12,691 bases of DNA from Gallionella sp. (GCA_030690245.1 JAUYGW010000281.1:1-12691); one strand, 5' to 3'. Shown: positions 1 to 6,963, counted from the first letter of the stretch. The notes: generated by a model from the letters alone, not told the origin. Numbers and translations are program-made.

Positions 1-9
1 TCAAAACAA

Positions 10-783
10 TTGGACTCCGGTACATTGAAGCCCCGACCTAATTTCATTAGAAATTTTCCTGCGATGACATCCATCATTCCCCTCAGCGAAGCAAATTCCC
101 TTGAAGAGTTCGTCAAACTTGTTGAATTGCTCCCATTGTTACAGGGTGATTCAATTTACCGAGGTCAAGCAGTTAAGGGCAATCTCATACCTGGTGTTTC
201 CCGAAATAACCGTCGCGAAAATACAACTGCACTGGAGCGCGAAACGCTTAACCAACTCTCCTTGCGAGGAGCAAACCTTTTGAATTCGCCTTTGCAATCG
301 ACATTAGATCTCATGGTAATAGCCCAGCATTCCGGGCTTAAAACTCGCCTACTGGATTGGACAAGCAACCCTCTCGCTGCCCTATGGTTCGCATGTGCTG
401 ACCACATAGAAGGTGACGCATATGTGTACGCCTTAGGTAAAGAACAATTGCTTGTGAGCGACATGTATTCCAGCGATCCATTTGCACAATGTAAGACTCG
501 TGTTTTCCAGCCGCGCCAAAACAATTTGCGGATTGTGGCGCAACAAGGTTGGTTTACGCTTCATAGCTACTCTTCTGAGAATAATGAGTTCATTCCGCTT
601 GAACTCCAAGGAATGATGGAGAACCACACTCTTTTCGAAATCACAATTCCTGAAAAATCTCGTGAAAATATGACCCGCTCTTTAGACCGATACGGCATGA
701 ATCTTTGGACACTCTTTCCAGATTTGGAAGGCCTCTGTCGCCACCTCACTTGGAAACACCATCCCGATAACACAGACAAGTAG
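10..783 (+). CDS. FRG domain-containing protein
   Basis: The protein has the hallmarks of the FRG domain, named for its conserved Phe/Tyr-Arg-Gly motif; the biochemical function of this domain is not established. Counted from the TTG at 10, YRGQ lies at residues 50-53, the central QHSGLKTRLLDW...PLAALWFA block at about 106-128, and a later R-x2-AQQGWFTLH block at about 174-185. There is no signal peptide or membrane segment, so it is probably cytoplasmic. The start is uncertain. The frame is open to the first base of the window, TTG at 10 is possible, and ATG at 64 (giving 239 residues) is the more natural choice, although neither has a clear ribosome binding site. The gene ends in TAG. It is visibly more AT-rich than the genes to its right and abuts repeat DNA, which suggests acquisition by transfer. 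FRG proteins are often found in accessory or prophage-like regions, but no partner gene is visible here. Confidence 0.85.
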   Translation: MDSGTLKPRPNFIRNFPAMTSIIPLSEANSLEEFVKLVELLPLLQGDSIYRGQAVKGNLIPGVSRNNRRENTTALERETLNQLSLRGANLLNSPLQSTLDLMVIAQHSGLKTRLLDWTSNPLAALWFACADHIEGDAYVYALGKEQLLVSDMYSSDPFAQCKTRVFQPRQNNLRIVAQQGWFTLHSYSSENNEFIPLELQGMMENHTLFEITIPEKSRENMTRSLDRYGMNLWTLFPDLEGLCRHLTWKHHPDNTDK

Positions 784-806
784 CGTGGGCACGAAGTGCT
801 CACGCT
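782..806 (+). terminator. Hairpin directly after the FRG gene
   Basis: An 11-bp stem (782-792 pairing with 796-806, one G-T pair) with a 3-nt GAA loop starts inside the TAG stop codon of the FRG gene. The position and strength suit transcript termination or 3'-end protection. Only a broken T-rich stretch follows, so a classical intrinsic terminator is not certain. It may also be a copy of a dispersed palindromic repeat. Confidence 0.5.
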
Positions 807-829
807 GTGGATTTAGGTTTTGACTTACC

Positions 830-1043
830 TCCCCTGTGCGCCGCCGAGTAGCGCAGACTGGTCAGGGGTAGTCGGCGAGGACTGTCTGAGCGCGTAGCGC
901 GAGTTCCGCAGCCGCCTGACCAGTCGAGCAACGCAGGGAACCGCACAGCGGCGGCAAACCGGGGTCGCCTTTTCTTCGGTCACCTTCTTTTGGCGACGCA
1001 AAAGAAGGTGACTAGCTGCCGGGCTACCCCCGGCGGTTTTGAT
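830..1043. repeat. Intergenic dispersed-repeat region with nested hairpins
   Basis: I see no credible gene in this stretch, although a 77-codon minus-strand frame runs through it. It holds at least three inverted repeats: an 11-bp pair at 856-866 and 915-925 enclosing about 48 bp; a perfect 13-bp pair at 979-991 and 1000-1012 with an 8-nt loop; and a GC-rich 6-bp stem at 1018-1023 and 1029-1034 followed by T runs, which looks like a terminator. The block ending in the hairpin and the CCCCCGGCGGTTTTGATTTTG segment resembles a repeat that recurs between genes in many gamma- and betaproteobacteria and is often mis-annotated as a short hypothetical protein. That recognition is from memory. The region marks the boundary between the FRG gene and the housekeeping block. 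Confidence 0.6.
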
Positions 1044-1059
1044 TTTGTTCCAAGCCATT

Positions 1060-1107
1060 CATGCTTCGACAAGCTCAGCATGAACGGTCATAGCTCAACA
1101 CGAACGG
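1060..1107. repeat. Short repeat, two tandem copies, overlapping the mutY 3' end
   Basis: Two 16-bp direct copies, at 1072-1087 and 1092-1107, differ at two positions (AGCTCAGCATGAACGG and AGCTCAACACGAACGG). The first is preceded by TTCGACA, forming the TTCGACAAGCTCAG core at 1065-1078. CATGCT at 1060-1065 and AGCATG at 1077-1082 make a small inverted repeat. A similar core is a common intergenic repeat in several proteobacteria (from memory). The second copy covers the mutY stop codon (1095-1097), so the last few MutY residues and the stop are repeat-derived. Confidence 0.6.
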
Positions 1108-2234
1108 CCTAAATTTTCCAACACCTTCCGCACCGGCGTCGGAATCGCCGCTCGCAAAGCCTCTCCCACATCCAGCCACAAACTGCCCGGCTGCGTGGCC
1201 CGCAAGGGTTTGTGCGACAACTCGATCTTCAGCGGCGTGATGTGCAGCCTGAAGTGCGTGAAAGTGTGGGTGAACGTCGCCAGCCTCTCTCCTTCACTCG
1301 CCATCATCCCGCTGCGCAAGAACCAGTCCCTGGCCGCTGCCTCGTCGTCGAATTGCGGCGGGCACCACAGCCCGCCCCAGATGCCGCTGCCGGGGCGCTT
1401 CTCCAGCAGGATGTCATTGCCGTGCATGAGCAGCAGGAAGATGGCGTGTCGTTCCGGCACGGCCTTGCGCGGGCGCGGCGTGGGCAGCTCCGTGGTGCGG
1501 CCGGTATAGAATGCGACGCAACCGGCCTGCACCGGGCACTCGCCGCATCTCGGCTGGCTGCGCGTGCAGACGGTCGCACCGAGATCCATGAGTGCCTGGG
1601 TGTAGGTGGCGATGTCGGAGTTATTCGATGAACCTTTTTCTCGTCGCTCCCGCGAATGCGGGAGCCCAGTTTTATCTGATGACTGGATTCCCGCCTTCGC
1701 GGGAATGACGGCATTATTATTTTGCGGCAGCAGTGCTTCGGCTTGCTGCCACAGTTGCTCCTCTACTTCCCTGTTGCCAGCCCAGCCCTCGATGCCGCAA
1801 TAGCGCGCCAGTACGCGCCTGACGTTGCCGTCGAGGATCGCGCGGCGCTCGTGAAAAGCCAGCGCGCAGATCGCGGCGGCGGTGGAGCGGCCGATGCCGG
1901 GGAGTTCGAGAATCTGTTCGAAGTTGCGCGGGAAATCGCCGCGATGTTGCCCGACGATTATCCGCGCAGTCGCATGCAGGTTGCGGCCTCTGGCGTAGTA
2001 GCCGAGGCCGCTCCAGTGGGCGAGCACTTGCTCCTCGGTTGCTGCCGCGAGCGAGGCGATGGTCGGGAACGACGCGGTGAAGCGCTGGTAATAGGGGAGG
2101 ACGGTGGCGACCTGCGTCTGTTGCAGCATGATCTCGGACAGCCACACGCGGTAGGCATCCGTGCCCTGCCACGGCAGGTCGTGGCGGCCGTGTGTGCGTT
2201 GCCATGCAATGAGGCGCGAGGCGAAACTATGCAT
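1095..2234 (-). CDS. mutY: Adenine DNA glycosylase MutY with in-frame repeat insertion
   Basis: MutY removes adenine mispaired with 8-oxoguanine in base excision repair. The N-terminal glycosylase domain is complete. WLSEIMLQQTQVATV carries the catalytic-type Glu34 (E. coli E37). The helix-hairpin-helix LPGIGRSTA lies at 111-119. ILDGNVRRVLAR carries Asp135 (E. coli D138). The [4Fe-4S] loop has Cys223, 230, 233 and 239 with C-x6-C-x2-C-x5-C spacing. A C-terminal NUDIX-like 8-oxoG recognition domain follows (about 260-375), including LLEKRPGSGIWGGLW. At 379 residues it is longer than the roughly 350 usual because residues about 172-206 are an extra segment, VIPAKAGIQSS and following, encoded by a palindromic repeat. 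The insertion sits between the glycosylase helices and the helix leading into the iron-sulfur loop, keeps the frame, and leaves every catalytic residue intact. The stop codon lies inside another repeat. It is read after asmA with a 99-bp gap. Confidence 0.95.
   Translation of the reverse strand: MHSFASRLIAWQRTHGRHDLPWQGTDAYRVWLSEIMLQQTQVATVLPYYQRFTASFPTIASLAAATEEQVLAHWSGLGYYARGRNLHATARIIVGQHRGDFPRNFEQILELPGIGRSTAAAICALAFHERRAILDGNVRRVLARYCGIEGWAGNREVEEQLWQQAEALLPQNNNAVIPAKAGIQSSDKTGLPHSRERREKGSSNNSDIATYTQALMDLGATVCTRSQPRCGECPVQAGCVAFYTGRTTELPTPRPRKAVPERHAIFLLLMHGNDILLEKRPGSGIWGGLWCPPQFDDEAAARDWFLRSGMMASEGERLATFTHTFTHFRLHITPLKIELSHKPLRATQPGSLWLDVGEALRAAIPTPVRKVLENLGRSC
1646..1706. repeat. dRS3-like palindromic repeat pair inside mutY
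   Basis: There are two 20-bp hairpins, each with an 8-bp perfect stem and 4-nt loop: 1646-1653 pairing with 1658-1665, and 1687-1694 pairing with 1699-1706. They are separated by 21 bp. The second fits the neisserial dRS3 consensus ATTCCC-N8-GGGAAT exactly, and the first is a related GCTCCCGC...GCGGGAGC version. On the mutY strand the unit reads as VIPAKAGIQ, the typical translation when this repeat lands in a gene. Flanking codons for Asn and Ser runs (about 1617-1721) complete the insertion. Confidence 0.8.
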
Positions 2235-2249
2235 TCATCAGCATTTGCA

Positions 2250-2319
2250 GGAGCGGGCGTCTGTCCTGAGCTTGCCGAAGCGGCCCGCGACCAAAAGGCT
2301 CGCGGGCATGGCCCGCTCC
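2250..2319. repeat. Palindromic intergenic repeat between mutY and asmA
   Basis: An outer 9-bp inverted repeat (GGAGCGGGC at 2250-2258, GCCCGCTCC at 2311-2319) encloses an 8-bp hairpin (2283-2290 with 2300-2307, 9-nt loop). The enclosed core CTGAGCTTGCCGAA at 2266-2279 matches, at 13 of 14 positions and in opposite orientation, the TTCGACAAGCTCAG core at 1065-1078 beyond the other end of mutY. It fills most of the 99-bp asmA-mutY gap and could act as a terminator or attenuator between them. Confidence 0.6.
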
Positions 2320-2333
2320 TACGGTCAAGCAAG

Positions 2334-4577
2334 TCACCGGAACAAGCCTTTCAACCCACCCTTTAGTTGATCCTGCAACCTGGTCTTCACTTCTTCTTTC
2401 TTGGCCTCGATCTTCTGCTTGGCGGCTTCGCCGACCATCGCGCCGAAATCGAGCGTGTATTTCAGGTCGGCAAACGGGCCGCTGACGCGCACCGGCACGG
2501 TAATGCCGCCGACGACATCCTTGCCGCCCTGGCCCTCCAGGGTCTTTGCGAGCGTGGCCTTGGCGACGTAATTCATGCTGTCGTTGCCGATGTTGATATC
2601 GCCGTTGCCGGTGACGCGCAGCAGCGGCGATTTCAGCGACAGGTCGTCGTTGTGCGCGATGCCGTTGTTCACCTTGAAGCTTGCCTTGAGCTCGCTGAAA
2701 TCGGTCTTCTCATCCTTGTTGGCGGATTGCGTTTGCGCGCTTGCGCCACCCTTGCCCAGCATGCCTTGCGCATCGCGCAGCTTCTTGGCGATGTTGATGC
2801 CCTTGATCGCGCCGTCGGCAAGATTCAGCGACATCGTGCCGTTGAGCGCCTTCTTCATCGCGCTGACGGTGTTGCCCTGCATGGTGAGGCTCATGCCGAC
2901 ATTGCCCCTGCCTTCCAGCGTGTCGAAATTCGCCGCATCCCTGGTCAATGCGGCGACATTCACGCCGCTCAGCGTCTGGTTGACAGCGATGCTCGGTGTG
3001 GCTTGCGCGTTCACGCTGACGCTGCCCTTCATGCTGCCCTGGTACAGGTTGGCGGACAGCGGCGCGACGTTCAACTGGCCGTTGCGCGCCTTCACGTCGA
3101 GGCGCACATTGGTGGATTTGATGTTTGCCACTTTCAGCGCGCCGATGCGCAGGCTGCCGTCCAGCTTGAGCTTGCGCAGGCCAGACAGGTCGAGCGGCTG
3201 CTCTGGTTCGTTGGTTTTCGGAGTCCCGGCAGACTTCTTCGGCATGTAGAGATCGGCATCAAACTGATCGACATCCACGTCAAAATGGATCGCCGGATCG
3301 GCGAAACCGTTTACGCCGACCTTGGCCTTGACCTGGCTTTGCAGCAGACCGCCGGCGAGGTTCGCCTGCACGGTTTCTTTTTTGGCATCGATCTGCACGC
3401 TGCCCTTCATTTCGCTGCTGATGGATTTGCCCGGCAGCCTGTCGCCGGTGGCATTCACCGCCACAACCAGATTGCTCAAATCGAATTGCCGCGCCTGGAA
3501 ATTGCCCGACAGCGGCGAGGTAAGTTTCACCTTGAATGCCTGCTCGGGCTGCTTCACATCCAGGTCGAGCGTCATGGCGCCAACCCTGAATGATTTCGCG
3601 TCGCCTTCCAGGCCGGGCAGCGACAGGGCTGCGGTGATATTGCCGGAAGCGCCATCCAGCTTGGCGTTCAGCGTCAGCTTGTCGCCGGAGAATTTGCCTC
3701 TGGTGAGGCTTAACGCCGGTGCATCCAGCGTAATTTCGAAGTTATCTTTACCCTTCACGCCGTTTGCGCTCAGGGTGAATTTATTTGCGCCGAATTCCTG
3801 CGTGGATAAATCCGCGCTTGTATCGCCATTGGCCTTCAACTTGAGGTTGCTGACGTCCAGAGCCGCGCCGCTGGCTTGCAGATCCAGGTTTTCCAGACGG
3901 TATTGCTGCTTGCCCAGATCGAAGGTCAGCATGGTCTTGAGTTGCGCGGCAATGTCCAGCTTCGGCTGGTTCGCCTGCACGGCGGCGGACAGATCGATCT
4001 TGCTCGGCACGCCGTTGGCGATGCGCCCGGTGTGCAGGTTCAAGTCCTTGATCGCATATTGCGCGCCGCTGTCTTCGTCGCGATAAGTCAGGCTGGTTTT
4101 TTCGATGGATATTGCGGCGATGTCGAACTTGACCGGCTGCTTGCCGTCGGTTTTCTTCTCGGCCGCTTTTTCCTCTTTGGCGCCGAGCAGGTCGTCGATG
4201 TTGGTTGTGCCGTCCTTGCGCTTGATCAGGGTGGCCTGCAGGCCGCTCAGCGCTACTTCATCCACCACCGCCTGCCCGGAGAACAGCGGCAGCAACGCCA
4301 GCGAGACGCGCGCCGAATCAATCGCGGCAAATTGCTTGTCGCTGTTGAATTCGGACAACGACACCTTGCCTACGTTGGCGCCGATGCTGGGGAAGAACGA
4401 CAGCGTGATCTTGCCGTCGAGGCGCAGGTCGCGCTGTTTGCTGTCCTTCACCGCCTTGATGATTTGATCCTTGTACTCGTTCGGATCGAAGGTCGCAGCC
4501 ACCTAGACCGCACCTGCCCCGGCGATGCCCAATACCGCACCCGTGCCCAACAAACCGTACTTGAGGATTTTGTTCAT
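2334..4577 (-). CDS. AsmA family envelope protein, interrupted by an in-frame amber codon
   Basis: AsmA-like proteins are large, inner-membrane-anchored periplasmic proteins linked to outer-membrane and lipid homeostasis. The intended start is ATG at 4577, with GGAGG at 4587-4583 spaced 5 nt from it. It opens a typical signal-anchor, MNKILKYGLLGTGAVLGIAG. Codon 25 (4505-4503) is TAG, directly before VAATFDPNEYKDQIIK, the classic AsmA N-terminal sequence. The frame then runs unbroken to TGA, giving 747 positions including the amber. The C-terminal AsmA signatures are clear: LADGAIKGINIAKKLRDAQG, then DFSELKASFKVNNGIAHNDDL and SPLLRVTGNGDINIG. A restart at GTG 4502 would give 722 residues without the membrane anchor, probably mislocalised. 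Either the gene is newly inactivated, the TAG is read through, or it is a sequence error. It lies 77 bp after hemN on the same strand and ahead of mutY. Confidence 0.88.
4503..4505 (-). other. In-frame amber codon in the asmA signal-anchor
   Basis: The minus strand reads GCG GTC TAG GTG GCT, codon 25 after a well-placed start. The reading frame is open and homologous on both sides, so one base substitution explains the interruption. The lost residue would be in or at the end of the membrane helix, where Tyr or Leu codons are one base away from TAG. Confidence 0.85.
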
Positions 4578-4582
4578 GATCG

Positions 4583-4612
4583 CCTCCGCAATGAAAGACA
4601 GGAGGGATTATA
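4583..4612 (-). promoter_or_regulatory. Possible -10 box and ribosome binding site for asmA
   Basis: On the minus strand a perfect TATAAT (4612-4607) is followed by GGAGG (4587-4583), 5 nt ahead of ATG 4577. I cannot find a good -35 hexamer: the expected place falls inside the hairpin at 4615-4641. The ribosome binding site is firm and decides the start; the promoter is tentative. Confidence 0.45.
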
Positions 4613-4614
4613 GC

Positions 4615-4641
4615 GGAGTGCGGGCACGATGCCCGCACTCC
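4615..4641. terminator. Strong hairpin between hemN and asmA
   Basis: A perfect 12-bp stem (4615-4626 with 4630-4641) and a 3-nt CGA loop lie 13 bp beyond the hemN stop. It is GC-rich and could terminate or attenuate hemN transcription. There is no clean U tract in the minus-strand reading, so it may also act as an RNA-stability element. Confidence 0.5.
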
Positions 4642-4654
4642 TGTCAGTTCGGGA

Positions 4655-6049
4655 TCAGATCACCTTGGAATAGCGCGCGTGCTCGGTGCGCGTGCGCAGG
4701 TATTTGTCGAACACCATGCAGATGTTGCGGATCAGCATGCGTCCCTTGGGGGTCACTTCGATCCATTGCGGAGAGATTTCCAGCAGGCCTTCGTGTTCAT
4801 ATTCGCGCAACTCCTCCATCTCGGTGGCGAAGTACTGGTCGAAGTCGATCAGGTAGGCGATGTTGAACGATTCCTTGGAAAGCTCGAAATGGCACATCAG
4901 CGCCTGGATGATGGCGCGGCGCACCAGGTCGTCGGCGTTCAATTCCAGGCCGCGCATGATGGGCAGTTCATCCCGGTTCAGCGCGTCGTAATAGTCTTCC
5001 AGTTCGCGGTAGTTCTGGCTGTAGGTCGGGCCGACTTTTCCAATGGCACTCACTCCCAGAGCAATGAGGTCGCAGTCGGAATGGGTCGAATAGCCCTGAA
5101 AATTGCGGTGCAACCGGCCCTGGCGCTGCGCCACGGCAAGCTCGTCTTCCGGCTTGGCGAAGTGATCCATGCCGATATACACATAGCCCGCTTCGGTCAG
5201 CTTGCTCACCGCCAGGCTGAGGATGTCCAGCTTGGTTTGCGGGGCGGGCAGATCCTCTTCGTTGATGCGCCGTTGCGGCTTGAAGATGGCCGGCATATGC
5301 GCGTAATTGTAGACGGACAGGCGATCCGGGTTGGCGGCGATCACCTTGTCCAGCGTCACGCCGAAACCTTCCAGCGTCTGCTTGGGCAGGCCGTAAATCA
5401 GATCGATGCTGACCGACTTGAAACCGTTGGCGCGCGCGGCACGGATGACGCCCAGGGTCTCTTCCTCGCTCTGGATGCGGTTCACCGCGCGCTGCACCTC
5501 GGCGTCGAAATCCTGCACGCCGATGCTGATGCGGTTGAAACCTTCCTTGCCGAGCAGCGCGATGGTCGCGTCGCTGACCTTGCGCGGGTCGATCTCGATG
5601 GAATACTCGCCGTCTTCGACCAGTTTGAAGTGCTCGCGTATCGCCGCCATGACCTGGCGAATTTCGTCATCGCTCATGAACGTCGGTGTGCCGCCGCCGA
5701 AGTGCAATTGCTCGACAACCTGTCCCGGCCCGAGCAATTCTGCCTGCATCGCCATTTCCTTGATCAGGTAGCGCACATATTCGGCGGATTGGCTGCGATC
5801 CTAGGTGATGACCTTGTTGCAGGCGCAGTAGAAGCACAGCGTGTTGCAGAACGGGATATGGATATACAGCGACAGCGGGCGTGCGATGCCGCCGATCTCG
5901 CGTTTGGCCACCCATTGGCTGTAGCTCTCGGCATTGAAGGCTTCAATAAAGCGATCTGCGGTTGGATACGAGGTGTAGCGCGGGCCGTTCTTATCCAGCC
6001 TGCGTATTAACTCCAAGTCCACTACCAGTTGATTGACTGGTTCATCCAT
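4655..6049 (-). CDS. hemN: Oxygen-independent coproporphyrinogen III oxidase HemN, interrupted by an in-frame amber codon
   Basis: HemN is the radical-SAM enzyme that converts coproporphyrinogen III to protoporphyrinogen IX without oxygen, in the cytoplasm. The start is ATG 6049 with GGAGG at 6060-6056, spaced 6 nt from it. The N-terminus has the family signature NGPRYTSYPTADRF (21-34), then PFCNTLCFYCAC with the [4Fe-4S] cysteines C68, C72 and C75. Codon 83 (5803-5801) is TAG, after CNKVIT. The same frame continues as DRSQSAEYVRYLIKEMAMQ, then HFGGGTPTF, RISIGVQDFD, IDLIYGLPKQT and the HemN C-terminal domain, ending in TGA. The total of 464 positions is close to E. coli HemN (457). As written, neither piece is active: the first has the cysteines but no barrel, and the second lacks the cysteines. 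AAG (Lys), usual at this place in relatives as I recall, is one base from TAG. An FNR box lies upstream. Confidence 0.92.
5801..5803 (-). other. In-frame amber codon in hemN
   Basis: The minus strand reads ATC ACC TAG GAT CGC, codon 83, six codons after the radical-SAM cysteine cluster. Homology continues in the same frame right after it, so there is no frameshift, only one stop. The context CCTAGG shares CTAGG with the asmA amber. Confidence 0.88.
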
Positions 6050-6103
6050 AAAATACCTCCTGTTAACATTATACATTATGCATGTTAGCCAACCCTGACT
6101 GGT

Positions 6104-6117
6104 TTGATATATGTCAA
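6104..6117. promoter_or_regulatory. FNR box between hemN and fnr
   Basis: TTGATATATGTCAA matches the FNR consensus TTGAT-N4-ATCAA at 9 of 10 fixed positions (G for A at the first base of the right half-site). It is nearly symmetric, so it can serve both directions. Its centre is 61 bp upstream of the hemN ATG and about 95 bp upstream of the fnr ATG. FNR control of hemN is well known in proteobacteria; autoregulation of fnr is an inference from the shared region. Confidence 0.75.
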
Positions 6118-6204
6118 AATTCATGCCATATTCGACAGTCAGGAAGTGGCTGGTGCGAAACCCGCTCGTTCTTCACCACTTCCCACTTTCCAAGGGTAAG
6201 CGTC

Positions 6205-6930
6205 ATGCAACAATCTGTTTCGTCCTTTCGTCGCAAAGCAGCATGCTCCAATTGCAGGCTGCGCGAGCTGTGCCTGCCAGTCGGCCTGAGTGCCGGTGAA
6301 ATGCAGCAGGTGGACGATATCAGCCACCTCAAGCGCGGTTATGCGCGCGGCGACTACCTTTATCGCAGCAACGACAAATTTCAGTCGTTGTACGCCATTC
6401 GCAAAGGCTCGTTCAAGACCCAAGTGCTGCACGAGGATGGGCGCGAGCAAGTGACCGGCTTCCAGATGACCGGTGAAATCATCGGCCTGGATGCGATCTG
6501 CACCGACCACCACACCTGCGATGCGGTGGCGATGGAAAGCAGCGAGGTATGCGAGTTGCCGTTCAACAAGCTGGAGACGTTGAGCCGCGAATTGCCCAGC
6601 CTGCAACGCCACTTGCACAAGATCATGAGCCGCGAAATCGTGCGCGACCAGGGCATCATGTTGCTGCTCGGATCGATGCGCGCCGAAGAACGACTGGCCG
6701 CGTTTCTGCTCAATTTATCACAGCGCCTTGCGGCGCGCGGCTTGTCGCCTACCCAATTCCAGTTGCGCATGTCGCGCCAGGAAATCGGCAGCTATCTGGG
6801 GTTAAAGCTGGAAACCGTCAGCCGCGCGTTTTCGAATTTTCAGGATAATGGCTTGATTAACGTCAGGGCGCGCGCGGTAGAACTGCTTGATTTGCCCGCC
6901 TTGCATGCATTGGTCGGGAAGCAGCAGTAA
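6205..6930 (+). CDS. fnr: FNR-type oxygen-sensing transcriptional regulator (CRP/FNR family)
   Basis: FNR is a cytoplasmic DNA-binding regulator that dimerises when its [4Fe-4S] cluster is intact and controls anaerobic genes. From ATG 6205, with AAGGG about 8 nt upstream, the protein has 241 residues, the family norm. Cluster ligands are visible: C14, C17 and C23 in CSNCRLRELC, and C116 in SSEVCELPF (the E. coli C122 position). The cyclic-nucleotide-like fold spans about 30-145, with the dimerisation helix following (about 140-160). EERLAAFLLNLSQR leads into the helix-turn-helix MSRQEIGSYLGLKLETVSRAF. Its recognition helix has E203, S206 and R207, which match the E-x2-SR of FNR and predict binding to TTGAT half-sites. 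A longer frame from 6082 is open but its extra N-terminus does not look like FNR. It is divergent from hemN across an FNR box. Confidence 0.95.
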   Translation: MQQSVSSFRRKAACSNCRLRELCLPVGLSAGEMQQVDDISHLKRGYARGDYLYRSNDKFQSLYAIRKGSFKTQVLHEDGREQVTGFQMTGEIIGLDAICTDHHTCDAVAMESSEVCELPFNKLETLSRELPSLQRHLHKIMSREIVRDQGIMLLLGSMRAEERLAAFLLNLSQRLAARGLSPTQFQLRMSRQEIGSYLGLKLETVSRAFSNFQDNGLINVRARAVELLDLPALHALVGKQQ

Positions 6931-6963
6931 AGCGCGACAGATGCGGTGATGGGCGCTTTTTTT
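6929..6963 (+). terminator. Intrinsic terminator after fnr
   Basis: A 7-bp stem AAAGCGC (6929-6935) and GCGCTTT (6953-6959) with a 17-nt loop runs directly into seven T residues (6957-6963). It begins at the fnr stop codon. The loop is longer than usual, but the stem-plus-T-run layout is that of an intrinsic terminator. Confidence 0.65.

Noticed and set aside
825..1058. Minus-strand 77-codon frame that looks like a small Arg-rich protein
   Set aside because: It lies wholly in hairpin-rich dispersed-repeat DNA, and the translation is typical of a repeat that is often mis-called as a gene. It has no ribosome binding site or domain.
1646..1706. CRISPR-like or tandem repeat array
   Set aside because: There are only two hairpin units of related but different sequence, with no regular spacers and no cas genes. 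They are dispersed palindromic repeats.
1212..2366. Plus-strand frames opposite mutY (139 and 214 codons)
   Set aside because: They are shadows of MutY, whose catalytic and iron-sulfur motifs are clear on the minus strand.
2367..3593. Plus-strand frame of 408 codons opposite asmA
   Set aside because: It is antisense to the well-supported AsmA coding sequence. The composition (His, Leu, Ala, Gln-rich) is that of a GC-rich shadow, with no domain or ribosome binding site.
4655..5776. A stand-alone 373-residue HemN starting at the GTG after the amber
   Set aside because: It lacks the radical-SAM cysteine motif, has no ribosome binding site, and homology extends upstream in the same frame to a proper start at 6049.
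4503..5803. General reassignment of TAG to a sense codon
   Set aside because: The FRG and EAL-HDOD genes end naturally at TAG. Reading through the FRG stop would run into repeat DNA and meet further TAG codons. Two internal ambers alone do not show a code change, so it is kept only as a test, not a call.
4679..6010. Plus-strand frame of 443 codons opposite hemN
   Set aside because: It is antisense to HemN homology over its whole length. It is open because of codon bias in the real gene. It runs across the amber codon without a break, but nothing else supports it.
6082..6204. N-terminal extension of FNR from an earlier ATG
   Set aside because: The extra 41 residues do not resemble FNR and would cover the FNR box. 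The ATG at 6205 has a ribosome binding site and gives the normal family length.
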